This document shows positions 8,864-18,694 of a DNA stretch of 64,000 bases, piece by piece. The position numbers and the translations under genes are program-made. The DNA lies in the NCBI RefSeq assembly GCF_019218745.1, contig NZ_JAHUXA010000010.1, forward strand, positions 62,001 to 126,000. The letters run 5' to 3'. Position 1 is the first letter of the stretch, and each line of letters opens with the position of its first letter. Below the pieces are notes generated by a model that was not told where the DNA came from, did not search any database, and was given only the letters and a program-made list of their open reading frames with translations. The stretch is from Enterobacter sp. ENT03. Its GTDB lineage: Bacteria > Pseudomonadota > Gammaproteobacteria > Enterobacterales > Enterobacteriaceae.

Positions 8864-10236
8864 TTGGAAGTTTGACTGCACGCATCTTTGCCATTTTTTG
8901 GTTAACGCTGGCACTGGTGTTGATGCTGGTACTGATGGTGCCGAAGCTGGACTCCCGTCAGATGACGGAGTTGCTCGACAGCGAACAGCGCCAGGGCGTG
9001 ATGATCGAACAGCATGTCGAAGCGGAACTGGCCAATGACCCGCCGAACGACCTGATGTGGTGGCGCAGATTATTCCGCGCGATCGACAAATGGGCGCCGC
9101 CGGGACAACGCCTGTTGCTGGTGACCAGCGAAGGCCGCGTGATTGGCGCAGAACGTAGCGAAATGCAGATCATCCGTAACTTCATCGGGCAGGCGGATAA
9201 TGCCGACCACCCGCAGAAGAAAAAGTACGGTCGGGTAGAGCTGGTAGGGCCATTTTCCATCAGGGATGGGGAAGATAATTACCAGCTCTATCTCATTCGT
9301 CCGGCCAGCAGCTCGCAGTCAGACTTTATTAACCTGCTTTTTGACCGCCCGTTATTACTGCTGATTGTCACCATGCTGATCAGCTCGCCGTTGCTGTTAT
9401 GGCTGGCGTGGAGTCTCGCCAAACCGGCACGTAAGCTGAAGAACGCCGCAGATGAAGTAGCACAGGGTAACCTGCGCCAGCATCCGGAACTGGAAGCCGG
9501 GCCGCAGGAATTTCTCGCCGCCGGGGCCAGCTTTAACCAGATGGTGACGGCCCTTGAACGCATGATGACCTCGCAGCAACGTCTGCTTTCTGATATTTCG
9601 CACGAGCTGCGTACCCCACTGACGCGCCTGCAACTGGGCACCGCCCTGCTGCGCCGCCGTAGCGGTGAAAGCAAAGAACTGGAGCGCATCGAAACCGAAG
9701 CGCAGCGGCTCGACAGCATGATCAACGACCTGCTGGTGATGTCGCGCAATCAGCAGAAAAACGCGCTGGTCAGCGAAACCATGAAAGCGAATCAGCTGTG
9801 GAGCGAGGTGCTGGACAACGCCGCCTTTGAAGCCGAACAGATGGGTAAGACGCTGACGGTGACATTCCCGCCGGGGCCATGGCCGTTGTACGGTAACCCG
9901 AACGCGCTGGAAAGCGCGCTGGAAAACATCGTGCGCAATGCGCTGCGGTATTCTCACACGCAGATTGAAGTCGGATTTGCCGTGGATAAAGACGGCATCA
10001 CCATTAACGTGGATGATGACGGTCCGGGCGTCAGCCCGGCAGATCGCGAGCAGATTTTCCGGCCGTTCTACCGTACTGACGAGGCCCGCGACCGCGAGTC
10101 CGGCGGCACGGGGCTGGGGCTGGCAATTGTTGAAACCGCCATCCAACAGCATCGCGGCTGGGTGAAGGCGGACGACAGTCCGTTAGGCGGCCTGCGCCTG
10201 ACCATCTGGCTGCCGCTGTATAGCAAACGGGCCTGA
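8860..10236 (+). CDS. cpxA: Envelope stress sensor histidine kinase CpxA
   Basis: 458 residues, close to E. coli (457). Membrane segment near 8-28, a periplasmic sensor to about 163, a second membrane segment near 164-187, HAMP, the dimerisation/phosphoacceptor helix with His248 (SDISHELRTPL), then the ATPase domain with the N box (ENIVRNALRYS), DDDGPGV and GGTGLGLAIV. It autophosphorylates on envelope protein misfolding and phosphorylates CpxR; CpxP restrains it. Co-transcribed with cpxR. Confidence 0.98.
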   Translation: MIGSLTARIFAIFWLTLALVLMLVLMVPKLDSRQMTELLDSEQRQGVMIEQHVEAELANDPPNDLMWWRRLFRAIDKWAPPGQRLLLVTSEGRVIGAERSEMQIIRNFIGQADNADHPQKKKYGRVELVGPFSIRDGEDNYQLYLIRPASSSQSDFINLLFDRPLLLLIVTMLISSPLLLWLAWSLAKPARKLKNAADEVAQGNLRQHPELEAGPQEFLAAGASFNQMVTALERMMTSQQRLLSDISHELRTPLTRLQLGTALLRRRSGESKELERIETEAQRLDSMINDLLVMSRNQQKNALVSETMKANQLWSEVLDNAAFEAEQMGKTLTVTFPPGPWPLYGNPNALESALENIVRNALRYSHTQIEVGFAVDKDGITINVDDDGPGVSPADREQIFRPFYRTDEARDRESGGTGLGLAIVETAIQQHRGWVKADDSPLGGLRLTIWLPLYSKRA

Positions 10237-10289
10237 CCCCTCACCCCGGCCCTCTCCCCACTCACCGGGAGAGGGTTTGGCTGAGGGGG
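10237..10289. repeat. Small palindromic intergenic repeat (CCCTCACCCC type)
   Basis: CCCTCACCCCGGCCCTCTCCC pairs imperfectly with GGGAGAGGGTTTGGCTGAGGG, forming a long GC-rich hairpin directly after cpxA. The same family occurs twice between rhaA and rhaD. It may act as the cpxRA terminator or an mRNA stabiliser. Confidence 0.75.
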
Positions 10290-10298
10290 CAACGCCTG

Positions 10299-10970
10299 CT
10301 ACCCGCGCAAACGCCGCGAACTGTCTTCGATCCTGCCGCTAATACGCCGTTTCTGCATCGTTCTTGCCCAGCTTACCGACAGCCCTGCCGCTGACAGCAA
10401 ACGATGATACTGCTCATCATCGAACGGAGTATGCCAGGCAATCACCCCTGCCTCGTGGACGCTAATATCGCTGCAACGGGATACCAGCTCCAGCGGCGCA
10501 TCGCTAAACACCTGCCCGCCCGCCACAATACGGTACAGCCAGCCGGTGTGACCGCGATCCTGCATCAGCGTCGCCATATTCGGGATGCCGAAGTGGAAGT
10601 TAAGTTTGAAGCACGGCGAGCGCGGCTGCGTCACCTGGATCAGCGCGTCGCCCCAGCGGAAGATGTCGCCGATGTACACGTTCTTTTCCGTCAGCCCGAC
10701 GGTCGACAGATTCTCGCCAAACGCCGGGGCGACAAACAGCGCCGCCTGCTCCGGGAAATCCCGCGCCCACTGGGCGTAATGCTCGCGCGGATAGTGGCAT
10801 AACGCCCGGTCCGGGCCGCCGTGGATCTTTTTCTCCGCCTGCTGGTCATCCTTCAGACCGCGATCTGTCAGCGTCAGTTCGCCATCTACCTGCACTTTCG
10901 CAATGGCGCTCGGGCGGCTGCCCGGATAATCGCGCACCTTGCCGGAAAACACCTCCATCGGATATTGCAT
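10299..10970 (-). CDS. yiiM: MOSC-domain protein YiiM
   Basis: 223 residues from the ATG at 10970, which has GGGAGAC just upstream; a longer reading to 11102 has no family support. MOSC domains carry a conserved cysteine that handles sulfur or the molybdenum cofactor; here it is Cys120 in QPRSPCFKLN, with HGGPDRALCHYPREHY near 50-65 and FGENLST near 84. E. coli YiiM reduces N-hydroxylated bases such as 6-hydroxylaminopurine. Conserved position beside the cpx genes. Confidence 0.93.
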   Translation of the reverse strand: MQYPMEVFSGKVRDYPGSRPSAIAKVQVDGELTLTDRGLKDDQQAEKKIHGGPDRALCHYPREHYAQWARDFPEQAALFVAPAFGENLSTVGLTEKNVYIGDIFRWGDALIQVTQPRSPCFKLNFHFGIPNMATLMQDRGHTGWLYRIVAGGQVFSDAPLELVSRCSDISVHEAGVIAWHTPFDDEQYHRLLSAAGLSVSWARTMQKRRISGRIEDSSRRLRG

Positions 10971-11148
10971 ATCGTCTCCCTTTGTCATGATCCCACAGCT
11001 GTTCAGGCTCGCCGGAAAAGCCGCGAAATACAATATTTTTGCGGCGTCAGCGCGCAAAAAAAGTACATCACCGGCGTGAAAGGGATCAAGCCGTGCTATC
11101 ACTTAGCTAACTTCTGAAACACCATTTCACATTCAAGGAGCCAACAAC

Positions 11149-12039
11149 ATGTCCAGTGCAGCGCGTTTTACCGGCGTCTGGTGCCCGGCCATTACGCCGA
11201 TGGAAACCGACGGCAAGATCGATCTCAACGGGCTACGCCAGCATCTCGCCCGCCTGACCGACGCCAAACTCGATGTCATTTTACTGATGGGCAGCATCGG
11301 CGAATTCGCTTCTTTTACGCTGGAGGAGCGGTTGCTCCTGATCCGCGAAGCGCGGGCCATGTCGTCATTGCCGATGGTGGTGAATGTCTCCTCCACCTGC
11401 GTGAGCGACATACTGCGCCTGGCGCAGGCGTCATATGTAGCGGGTTACGAGGCGGTGATGATCCTGCCGCCCTACTACTACGGCCAGACATCTGCGCAAC
11501 TGCTTAGCTACTACCGCGCACTCGGGCAGCAGCTGGCGGGCAAATGGTTCGCCTATAACTTTCCGGCGCGTACCGGCTGCGATCTGACGCCGGAACTTAT
11601 CGCCACGCTGGCGGCGGAATTCCCGGACTTCGCGGGCATTAAAGACACGGTGGATTGCCAGTCGCACACCCGCACGATGATCCTCGCCACCCAGGCGGTG
11701 AGGGATGATTTCGCCGTACTTTCCGGCTATGACGAGTATTTTATTCCCAACAAACTGGCGGGCGGTGCCGGGGTGATTTCCGGGCTGAATAACATTGTGC
11801 CGGAACTGTTTGTGCAGGCCCGCGAGGCTTTTGCTTACGGCGATCTGCAAAGATTACAGCAAGTTCAGCAGGAAATAGGTCGACTGTCGGCGATCTACGC
11901 CATCGGCGATGATTTCGTCACCACCATCAAAACCGTGGTGTCCCGCAAGTTTGGTTACTGCGGGACGACATCCCGTAACGCAGGCGGCACGCTGAGCGAC
12001 GCGCAGACGCGGGCGATCGACGAGGTTTTCGGTCTGTAG
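11149..12039 (+). CDS. DapA/NAL-family lyase (dihydrodipicolinate synthase-like aldolase)
   Basis: 296 residues with the TIM-barrel lyase motifs: GSIGEFASFTLEER (49-62), the catalytic Tyr136 in YNFPARTG and the Schiff-base Lys165 in GIKDTV. Members cleave or join pyruvate and an aldehyde (YagE/YjhH-type 2-keto-3-deoxy sugar acid aldolases, DapA, NanA). It is not dapA by context. AAGGAG at 11136-11141 sets the start. It stands alone between yiiM and sodA, where E. coli has no such gene, so it is probably acquired. Substrate unknown. Confidence 0.85.
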   Translation: MSSAARFTGVWCPAITPMETDGKIDLNGLRQHLARLTDAKLDVILLMGSIGEFASFTLEERLLLIREARAMSSLPMVVNVSSTCVSDILRLAQASYVAGYEAVMILPPYYYGQTSAQLLSYYRALGQQLAGKWFAYNFPARTGCDLTPELIATLAAEFPDFAGIKDTVDCQSHTRTMILATQAVRDDFAVLSGYDEYFIPNKLAGGAGVISGLNNIVPELFVQAREAFAYGDLQRLQQVQQEIGRLSAIYAIGDDFVTTIKTVVSRKFGYCGTTSRNAGGTLSDAQTRAIDEVFGL

Positions 12040-12044
12040 CGGGC

Positions 12045-12079
12045 AAAAAAAAGCCCCCGTCGGCTGACCGACAGGGGCT
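12045..12079 (-). terminator. sodA terminator
   Basis: On the minus strand a GC-rich stem built on AGCCCCTGTCGG and CCGACGGGGGCT is followed by eight T. It is strong for sodA; on the plus strand the same hairpin may also stop the upstream lyase transcript. Confidence 0.88.
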
Positions 12080-12108
12080 GGATACGTTCACCAGGCGGTG
12101 ATCAGGAC

Positions 12109-12729
12109 TTATTTTTTAGCTGCGAAACGTGCCGCGGCTTCGTCCCAGTTAACCACTTCCCAGAACGCCTTGATGTAATCCGGGCGTTTGTTCTGGTATT
12201 TCAGGTAGTAAGCATGTTCCCACACGTCCAGGCCGATGATCGGGAAGCCGGATACGCCAGAGATCGCTTCACCCATCAGCGGGCTGTCCTGGTTGGCAGT
12301 AGACACTACAGCCAGTTTGTCGCCTTTCAGTACCAGCCACGCCCAGCCGGAGCCGAAACGGGTGGCAGCAGCTTTCTCGAACTCTTCTTTGAATTTCTCA
12401 ACAGAGCCGAAATCACGTTCGATAGCCGCTTTCAGGTCGCCCTGCAGGGTGGTACCGGTTTTCAGGCCTTTCCAGAACAGGCTGTGGTTAGCGTGACCAC
12501 CTGCGTTGTTACGCAGTACGGTTTTTTTGTCTGCTGGCAGCTGATCCAGTTTGGTGATCAGCTCTTCAACCGGCAGGTTAGCGAATTCAGGCAGACTTTC
12601 CAGCGCTGCGTTAGCGTTGTTTACATAGGTCTGGTGGTGTTTGGTGTGATGGATTTCCATCGTCTGCTTATCGAAATGCGGTTCTAAAGCGTCGTATGCG
12701 TATGGCAGGGATGGCAGTGTATAACTCAT
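12109..12729 (-). CDS. sodA: Manganese superoxide dismutase
   Basis: 206 residues from the ATG at 12729 (GGAGATGAAT upstream), the E. coli length, starting [18 protein letters not shown]. Metal ligands are His27 (EIHHTKHHQ), His82 ([11 protein letters not shown]), and Asp and His in LDVWEHAYY. It disproportionates superoxide in the cytoplasm. The AT-rich upstream stretch (12795-12835) contains a Fur-box-like GAAAATGTTTATCAATG, in line with Fur control known in E. coli. Confidence 0.97.
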   Translation of the reverse strand: MSYTLPSLPYAYDALEPHFDKQTMEIHHTKHHQTYVNNANAALESLPEFANLPVEELITKLDQLPADKKTVLRNNAGGHANHSLFWKGLKTGTTLQGDLKAAIERDFGSVEKFKEEFEKAAATRFGSGWAWLVLKGDKLAVVSTANQDSPLMGEAISGVSGFPIIGLDVWEHAYYLKYQNKRPDYIKAFWEVVNWDEAAARFAAKK

Positions 12730-12857
12730 ATTCATCTCCATTATTGTCGGGCGGCTGAAGTGTTAACGCCGCGTAAGCAGTTGGTTCATTATAGTTAATT
12801 AAGTGGTATTGAAAATGTTTATCAATGCCGTACTTTCCGTGTGGTTATAACTTTTCG

Positions 12858-13715
12858 TTATGACACTGTCAATTTTTGCGCTAAGCGCTGCCGCCACTGG
12901 CTCGGCGTCGCGCCCGTTTCGCGGGTGAAAACCACCGAGAAATAGTTGCTGTCTTCGAAGCCGCAGCACATGGCGATTTCGCCGATCAGCAGCTCCGTGT
13001 GTTGCAGCAGATACTGGGCGTGGCAGATGCGCAGCTGCCGCAGATAGTTGTTGATGGTCATGCCGGTCTGGGTGCGGAACTGCTGGCGCAGTGCGCGTTC
13101 GCTGCACTGGTTTTGCTCGCAGAACGCCTCCAGCGCAAAGGCCCGGTTCAGGCTGCCTGCCAGCGCCGTGAGGAGCCTGTCGAGCAGCGCCTCGCTGGCG
13201 GTGGCCGACAGATTATCCGTGGCGTAGCGATGCCGTCTGAGCGTCAGGATCAGCTGCGCGAACAGCGCCTCCGCCAGCGGGTTCGCCAGCTCATCGGTTC
13301 GGGCGCTCTCCTGCTCCAGTTGCGTGATCACCTGTCGCGCCTGCGTCATACCCGTGCTGCCAAGCCGCCAGTGGGGCGATGCCGCACCGCCCTGCAACCC
13401 CGGAATATGCGCCGACCAGTCGAGCGCCAGCGTCAGGCGTTCCGGGCAGTAGATGATGTTTTGCAGCACGAGGTCATTGACCGAGGCGTACGAATGACGA
13501 TCTTCCGCGCGAATATAAAACAGATCGCCGCGGGTGATGCGATAAGGCCGGTCGTTCAGAATGTGCAGCCCGTTGCCGCGCCACACCAGCACCAGTTCAT
13601 TAAACTCGTGGGAGTGTTCCGCAAAGACGTTTTGCGGGTAGCGATCTGCCACCGCCACCGCTTGTGCGGTACGGGCAAAAAAGTCGGCTTTACGGAGAAT
13701 TAGCTGGCCTGCCAC
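12858..13715 (-). CDS. rhaR: Rhamnose-responsive activator RhaR
   Basis: 285 residues (E. coli 282). The cupin-type rhamnose-binding domain has [22 protein letters not shown]; the C-terminal AraC domain has the helix-turn-helix [20 protein letters not shown] and [26 protein letters not shown]. In E. coli RhaR activates the rhaSR promoter. It lies 83 bases downstream of rhaS. No rhaT gene follows it. Confidence 0.93.
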   Translation of the reverse strand: MAGQLILRKADFFARTAQAVAVADRYPQNVFAEHSHEFNELVLVWRGNGLHILNDRPYRITRGDLFYIRAEDRHSYASVNDLVLQNIIYCPERLTLALDWSAHIPGLQGGAASPHWRLGSTGMTQARQVITQLEQESARTDELANPLAEALFAQLILTLRRHRYATDNLSATASEALLDRLLTALAGSLNRAFALEAFCEQNQCSERALRQQFRTQTGMTINNYLRQLRICHAQYLLQHTELLIGEIAMCCGFEDSNYFSVVFTRETGATPSQWRQRLAQKLTVS

Positions 13716-13798
13716 AGGGTCACCTCAACAGCGATTAACCTTTCATTAGTAGCTGTTTTCTGGCGAAAATACGGTGATAAGACTCTCGTTACGGGCAG

Positions 13799-14636
13799 CT
13801 ACTGCAACAGGGTATCGCGTCCCTGGCGAATATCACGCGGCGACCAGTCAAATTCGCGGCGGAAAAGCGTCGAAAAGTGGTTACTGTCGCCGAAACCGCA
13901 GCGAAAGGCGATGTCGGTAACGCTGTGGTCACTGTGGCGCAGCAAATGACGCGCTTTGATCAGCCGCAGGCGGTTCAGATAGCGCTGCGGCGTCATGCCG
14001 GTGTACTGCTTAAGCTGACGGTGCAGGGTGCGCAGCGACAGCGAGAACTGATCCGCCAGCGACTCCCAGCATACGTCCTCCGCAAAGTGATCTTCCAGCC
14101 ATGACATCAGCTGATTCAGGCGCGCGTCATTATTCGCCGCCCCTTCCATCTGACTGCTGCGGCGCAGCAGGACCAGCAACTGCATAAAGAGGATCTCACG
14201 GTTCGCCAGCGACGCCATGTCGTTACCCTCCTCCGCCGTTTCCATCTGCCCGACAATCTGCCGTATCTGTTGCAGCACGCCCTGATTCACGCGCCAGTGT
14301 GACGGGTAGTGGCCGTCCTGCTCCTGAGGCAACAACTGGTTTAAGCCGGATAAGAACTGGAAAGCGTCCGGCGAACGATACAGCACATTGGTCAGGCACA
14401 GATTATCGGTGTGCTCATAGAGATGCCGATCATGATCGGCGCACAAAGCATACCGTACCGCCGCTGATGGTGTAGGGCTGACCATTGAAGACATGAATGC
14501 CGGTGCCGTGCTCAACGATCACAATCTCATGAAAATCATGATGATGTTCCGGGAACGCCGCCTGGGGCAGCCGGGGTTCGATAGCAACAGGCGTATAACC
14601 TGATGGAAAAAAGTCCACGCTGTGTAATACGGTCAT
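13799..14636 (-). pseudogene. rhaS: rhaS, activator of rhaBAD, broken by a 1-base insertion
   Basis: The N-terminal frame (14636 downward, [13 protein letters not shown] to GGTVCFVR) and the C-terminal frame ([15 protein letters not shown] to [10 protein letters not shown], ending 13799) together match E. coli RhaS along its full 278 residues, but lie in different frames. The frame changes at about 14438, where one extra C follows the GTG CGC codons; the first frame then stops two codons later (CGA TCA TGA). Removing that base restores a 278-residue protein with an intact AraC DNA-binding domain. Either a recent inactivating mutation or a sequencing error. If real, activation of rhaBAD should be impaired. 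Confidence 0.85.
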
Positions 14637-14811
14637 AGTTACCCCTGTCGATGAGAAACGTTCTCAATATAGTAATTAACGCCCTCGGTTCTCACCTTGA
14701 ATTTTTGACAGCAAAGCGCGCAAAGCCTGTCGATTTTTCAAGAAACTGTCGGAAAGTTCAGGAAATGCGGCGGCGGTCACAGCCCCTGAAAAGTCGCTGA
14801 TAAACGCAAAC

Positions 14812-14827
14812 TGTGAACTCTCTCACG
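14812..14827. promoter_or_regulatory. CRP-binding site of the rhaBAD promoter
   Basis: TGTGA, six bases, TCACG: one mismatch from the CRP consensus TGTGA-N6-TCACA. It sits just upstream of the RhaS half-sites, the same arrangement as in E. coli rhaBAD. Confidence 0.75.
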
Positions 14828-14830
14828 TTC

Positions 14831-14880
14831 ATCTTTGGTTTCTTGCCAGCGGCGGTTTGGGCCTGTCACTGGCAAGAAGG
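14831..14880. promoter_or_regulatory. RhaS-binding inverted half-sites, rhaBAD promoter
   Basis: ATCTTTGGTTTCTTGCCAG (14831-14849) and the inverted half CTGTCACTGGCAAGAAGG (14863-14880) resemble the E. coli rhaI half-sites, with exact 10-base arms TTCTTGCCAG and CTGGCAAGAA. The site lies about 60 bases before rhaB. Its conservation suggests that rhaS was functional until recently. Confidence 0.75.
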
Positions 14881-14936
14881 TGATCCTGCTGGCCCTTTTT
14901 TAGACTGACGGCAATGACTCACCAGAGGATCGCTCC

Positions 14937-16391
14937 ATGACTTTTCGCCATTGCGTCGCTGTCGATTTAGGCGCATCAAGCGGCCGCGTAATGCTCGCCC
15001 GCTTCGACGTTGAGCCGCGCACCCTTACGCTTCGCGAAATCCATCGCTTCAGTAACTGCCTGCAAAAAATTGACGGCGTCGAGTGCTGGGACATCGACAG
15101 CCTGGAAGCGGAAATCCGCTGCGGGCTGGATAAAGTCTGTCAGCAGGGCATCGCCATCGACAGTATCGGCATTGATACCTGGGGCGTGGATTACGTGCTG
15201 ATTGATGCGCAGGGCGAGCGCGTCGGCCAGCCGGTTTCCTACCGCGACGGCCGTACCGATGGCGTGATGGCGCAGGCCATAGCGCAACGGGGTAAAGCCG
15301 ATATTTATCGCCGCAGCGGCATTCAGTTTTTACCCTTTAACACGCTTTACCAGTTTAAAGCGCTTGGTGAACAGCAGCCGGACCTGACGGCGCGCGTCGC
15401 CCATGCCCTGCTGATCCCCGACTATTTCAGCTTCCGGCTGACCGGCAAGCTCAACTGGGAATACACCAACGCCACCACCACGCAACTGGTGAACATTCAC
15501 ACCGACAACTGGGACGAGACGCTGCTCGACTGGGCGGGCGTGCCCGCCGCCTGGTTCGGCACGCCAACGCATCCGGGTAATGTGATCGGTCACTGGGCTG
15601 GCGTGCCGGTGGTCGCCGTCGCCAGCCATGACACCGCCAGCGCAGTGATCGCCGCGCCGCTGGCCGGAAAAGACGCGGCTTATTTATCCTCCGGCACCTG
15701 GTCGCTGATGGGCTTTGAAAGCAAAACGCCTTACACCAGCGATGAGGCACTGGCCGCCAACATCACCAACGAAGGCGGCGCAGAAGGCCGTTATCGCGTG
15801 CTGAAAAACATCATGGGTCTGTGGCTGCTGCAACGGGTACTGAAAGAGCAGAACGTCAGCGATTTGCCGGATCTGATTGCCCGCACCGCGACCCTGCCCG
15901 CCTGCCGTTTCGTGATCAACCCGAACGACGATCGCTTTATCAACCCGGAAAACATGAGCCGCGAAGTGCAGGCCGCCTGCCGGGAAAACGGCCAGCCCGT
16001 ACCGCACACCACCGCCGAACTGGCGCGCTGCATTTTTGACAGCCTGGCGCTGCTGTATGCCGATGTACTGCGTGAGCTGGCGCAGCTTCGCGGCAAGCCG
16101 TTCAGCCAGCTGCATATCGTCGGCGGCGGCTGCCAGAACCAGTTGCTCAACCAGCTTTGCGCCGATGCCTGTGGCATCACCGTCGTCGCAGGCCCTGTTG
16201 AAGCCTCGACGCTTGGCAACATCGGCGTGCAGTTAATGACGCTGGACGAGCTAACCAGCGTCGACGCGTTCCGTGAGGTGGTGGCGTCCAGTTACGCCCT
16301 CACCACCTATGCCCCTCATCCTGATAATGAAATTGCTCGCTATGTTGCGCAGTTTCAGCAAAAACGACCCACAAAGGAGCTTTGCGCATGA
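14937..16391 (+). CDS. rhaB: L-rhamnulokinase
   Basis: 484 residues (E. coli 489), FGGY kinase family. The N-terminus [14 protein letters not shown] is the phosphate-1 loop; [13 protein letters not shown] is family-typical; the C-terminal ATP-site phrase [18 protein letters not shown] lies near 395. It phosphorylates L-rhamnulose at O1. The stop overlaps the rhaA start (ATGA). First gene of rhaBAD. Confidence 0.97.
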   Translation: MTFRHCVAVDLGASSGRVMLARFDVEPRTLTLREIHRFSNCLQKIDGVECWDIDSLEAEIRCGLDKVCQQGIAIDSIGIDTWGVDYVLIDAQGERVGQPVSYRDGRTDGVMAQAIAQRGKADIYRRSGIQFLPFNTLYQFKALGEQQPDLTARVAHALLIPDYFSFRLTGKLNWEYTNATTTQLVNIHTDNWDETLLDWAGVPAAWFGTPTHPGNVIGHWAGVPVVAVASHDTASAVIAAPLAGKDAAYLSSGTWSLMGFESKTPYTSDEALAANITNEGGAEGRYRVLKNIMGLWLLQRVLKEQNVSDLPDLIARTATLPACRFVINPNDDRFINPENMSREVQAACRENGQPVPHTTAELARCIFDSLALLYADVLRELAQLRGKPFSQLHIVGGGCQNQLLNQLCADACGITVVAGPVEASTLGNIGVQLMTLDELTSVDAFREVVASSYALTTYAPHPDNEIARYVAQFQQKRPTKELCA

Positions 16392-17647
16392 CCACTCATC
16401 TTGAACAAGCCTGGGAACTGGCAAAACAACGCTTCGCCGCGGTAGGCATTGATGTCGAGGCGGCGCTGAGCCAGCTCGATCGCCTGCCGGTGTCCATGCA
16501 CTGCTGGCAGGGCGATGACGTCGCCGGGTTTGAAAACCCGCAGGGCGGTCTGACGGGCGGCATTCAGGCGACCGGTAACTATCCGGGCAAGGCGCGCAAT
16601 GCGGCTGAGTTACGCGCCGATCTGGAGCAGGCGCTGAGTCTGATCCCAGGCCCCAAACGGCTGAATCTGCACGCTATCTATCTGGAATCCGACGAACCGG
16701 TGGCGCGCAATGCCATCAAGCCGGAACACTTCGCAAACTGGGTGAAATGGGCAAAAGAGCATCAGCTGGGGCTGGATTTCAATCCGTCATGTTTCTCGCA
16801 TCCGCTGTCAGCCGATGGTTTTACGCTGTCCCACGCTAACGATGAGATCCGCCAGTTCTGGATCGACCATGTGAAAGCCTGCCGTCGCGTGTCGGCGTAT
16901 TTCGGCGAGCAACTGGGCACGCCGTCGGTGATGAACATCTGGATCCCGGACGGCATGAAAGATGTCACCGTTGACCGCCTCGCGCCGCGTCGACGCCTGG
17001 TCGCCGCGCTGGACGACGCGCTGAGCGAGAAGCTGAGCCTGGCGCATCACATTGATGCGGTAGAGAGCAAGCTGTTCGGCATCGGTGCCGAGAGCTATAC
17101 CGTCGGCTCTAACGAGTTTTACATGGGCTATGCCACCAGCCGTCAGACCGCGCTGTGCCTGGACGCCGGTCACTTCCACCCGACCGAAGTCATCTCCGAC
17201 AAAATCTCCGCCGCCATGCTCTATGTGCCGCACCTGCTGCTGCACGTCAGCCGCCCGGTGCGCTGGGACAGCGATCACGTGGTGCTGCTGGATGACGAAA
17301 CCCAGGCCATCGCCAGCGAGATTGTCCGCCATAACCTGTTCGACCGCGTACACATTGGCCTCGATTTCTTTGATGCCTCCATCAACCGCATCGCCGCCTG
17401 GGTGATCGGCACCCGCAACATGAAAAAAGCCCTGCTGCGCGCCCTGCTGGAGCCAACCGATGAGCTGCGCCGTCTGGAAGCGAGCGGCGATTACACCGCG
17501 CGACTGGCGCTGCTGGAAGAGCAGAAATCGCTGCCGTGGCAGGCGGTGTGGGAAATGTATTGTCAGCGCAACGACACGCCGGTCGGCAGCCAGTGGCTCG
17601 ACAGCGTGCGGGCGTATGAGAAAACCGTGTTAGCGGAACGAAGCTGA
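16388..17647 (+). CDS. rhaA: L-rhamnose isomerase
   Basis: 419 residues from the ATG at 16388, the E. coli length; an in-frame TTG two codons earlier is less likely, since AAAGGAG ends 8 bases before the ATG. Starts [22 protein letters not shown]. The metal and substrate region includes [26 protein letters not shown] and [15 protein letters not shown]. It converts L-rhamnose to L-rhamnulose. Confidence 0.97.
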   Translation: MTTHLEQAWELAKQRFAAVGIDVEAALSQLDRLPVSMHCWQGDDVAGFENPQGGLTGGIQATGNYPGKARNAAELRADLEQALSLIPGPKRLNLHAIYLESDEPVARNAIKPEHFANWVKWAKEHQLGLDFNPSCFSHPLSADGFTLSHANDEIRQFWIDHVKACRRVSAYFGEQLGTPSVMNIWIPDGMKDVTVDRLAPRRRLVAALDDALSEKLSLAHHIDAVESKLFGIGAESYTVGSNEFYMGYATSRQTALCLDAGHFHPTEVISDKISAAMLYVPHLLLHVSRPVRWDSDHVVLLDDETQAIASEIVRHNLFDRVHIGLDFFDASINRIAAWVIGTRNMKKALLRALLEPTDELRRLEASGDYTARLALLEEQKSLPWQAVWEMYCQRNDTPVGSQWLDSVRAYEKTVLAERS

Positions 17648-17650
17648 GGG

Positions 17651-17752
17651 CCACCCTCACCCCGCCCTCTCCCTGAGGGAGAGGGCGAAAGGTAAGTCCG
17701 AACTCGATCAGTCCCCTCTCCCCATGGGAGAGGGTTAGGGTGAGGGGAAACG
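17651..17752. repeat. Two small palindromic repeats between rhaA and rhaD
   Basis: One element (17651-17691, CCACCCTCACCCCGCCCTC with a GAGGGAGAGGGCG arm) and a second in partly inverted order (about 17711-17752, CCCCTCTCCCCATGGGAGAGG then TTAGGGTGAGGGG). Same family as the repeat after cpxA. Such hairpins often set unequal expression within an operon. Confidence 0.78.
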
Positions 17753-17785
17753 TACCCTCGCCACATTTACAGGAATACAAAGACT

Positions 17786-18616
17786 ATGCAGAACATCACC
17801 AACGCCTGGTTTGTCCAGGGGATGATCAAAGCCACCACCGACGCCTGGCTGAAAGGCTGGGACGAGCGTAACGGCGGCAACCTGACGCTGCGCCTGGATG
17901 AGGCCGACATCGCCTCTTTTACCGCGGATTTCCATAAAACACCGCGCTATATCACGCTGAGCCAGCCAATGCCGTTGCTGGCTAACACACCCTTTATCGT
18001 CACCGGTTCCGGTAAATTCTTCCGTAACGTGCAGCTCGATCCCACCGCTAACCTCGGCATCGTTAAAGTGGACAGCGATGGCGCGGGTTACCACATTCTC
18101 TGGGGCCTGACCAACGACGCGGTGCCAACCTCCGAATTGCCCGCGCACTTCCTGTCACACTGTGAGCGCATCAAAGCGACCCAGGGTCGCGATCGCGTGA
18201 TCATGCACTGCCACGCCACAAATCTTATCGCCCTGACCTACGTGCTGGAAAACAGCGCCGACTTTATTACCCGCAAACTGTGGGAAGGCAGCACCGAATG
18301 TCTGGTGGTGTTCCCGGACGGCGTCGGCATTCTGCCGTGGATGGTGCCGGGCACCGACGAAATCGGCCAGGCGACCGCCGCGGAAATGACGAAACATTCG
18401 CTGGTGCTGTGGCCGTTCCACGGCGTCTTTGGTAGCGGCCCGACGCTGGATGAAGCCTTTGGCCTGATTGACACCGCCGAAAAATCCGCTGAAGTGCTGG
18501 TGAAGGTGTACTCGATGGGCGGCATGAAACAGACCATCACCCAGCAGGAGTTAATCGCCCTCGGCAAGCGCTTTGGCGTAACGCCGATGCAGTCCGCTTT
18601 AGATTTGTACAAATAA
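17786..18616 (+). CDS. rhaD: Rhamnulose-1-phosphate aldolase
   Basis: 276 residues (E. coli 274), class II zinc aldolase. Zinc ligands His141 and His143 (MHCHATN) and His212 (FHGVFG) and catalytic Glu117 (TSELPAHF) are all present. It splits L-rhamnulose 1-phosphate into dihydroxyacetone phosphate and L-lactaldehyde. The lactaldehyde is then a substrate for the FucO-type reductase encoded five genes later. Confidence 0.97.
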   Translation: MQNITNAWFVQGMIKATTDAWLKGWDERNGGNLTLRLDEADIASFTADFHKTPRYITLSQPMPLLANTPFIVTGSGKFFRNVQLDPTANLGIVKVDSDGAGYHILWGLTNDAVPTSELPAHFLSHCERIKATQGRDRVIMHCHATNLIALTYVLENSADFITRKLWEGSTECLVVFPDGVGILPWMVPGTDEIGQATAAEMTKHSLVLWPFHGVFGSGPTLDEAFGLIDTAEKSAEVLVKVYSMGGMKQTITQQELIALGKRFGVTPMQSALDLYK

Positions 18617-18624
18617 CAACATCG

Positions 18625-18648
18625 CGCCCCGCTCACGCAGACGGGGCG
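18625..18648 (+). terminator. Hairpin between rhaD and the ABC importer genes
   Basis: CGCCCCG (18625-18631) pairs with CGGGGCG (18642-18648); no T run follows. More likely a processing or partial termination signal than a full stop. Confidence 0.4.
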
Positions 18649-18694
18649 AATACCACCTGCCATCCCTACAAAACTCACTCGTGGAGTACAAGCA

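Noticed and set aside
14431-14450. Programmed frameshift in rhaS
   Set aside because: There is no slippery run or stimulatory structure, and RhaS is made from one frame elsewhere. A mutation or sequencing error fits better.
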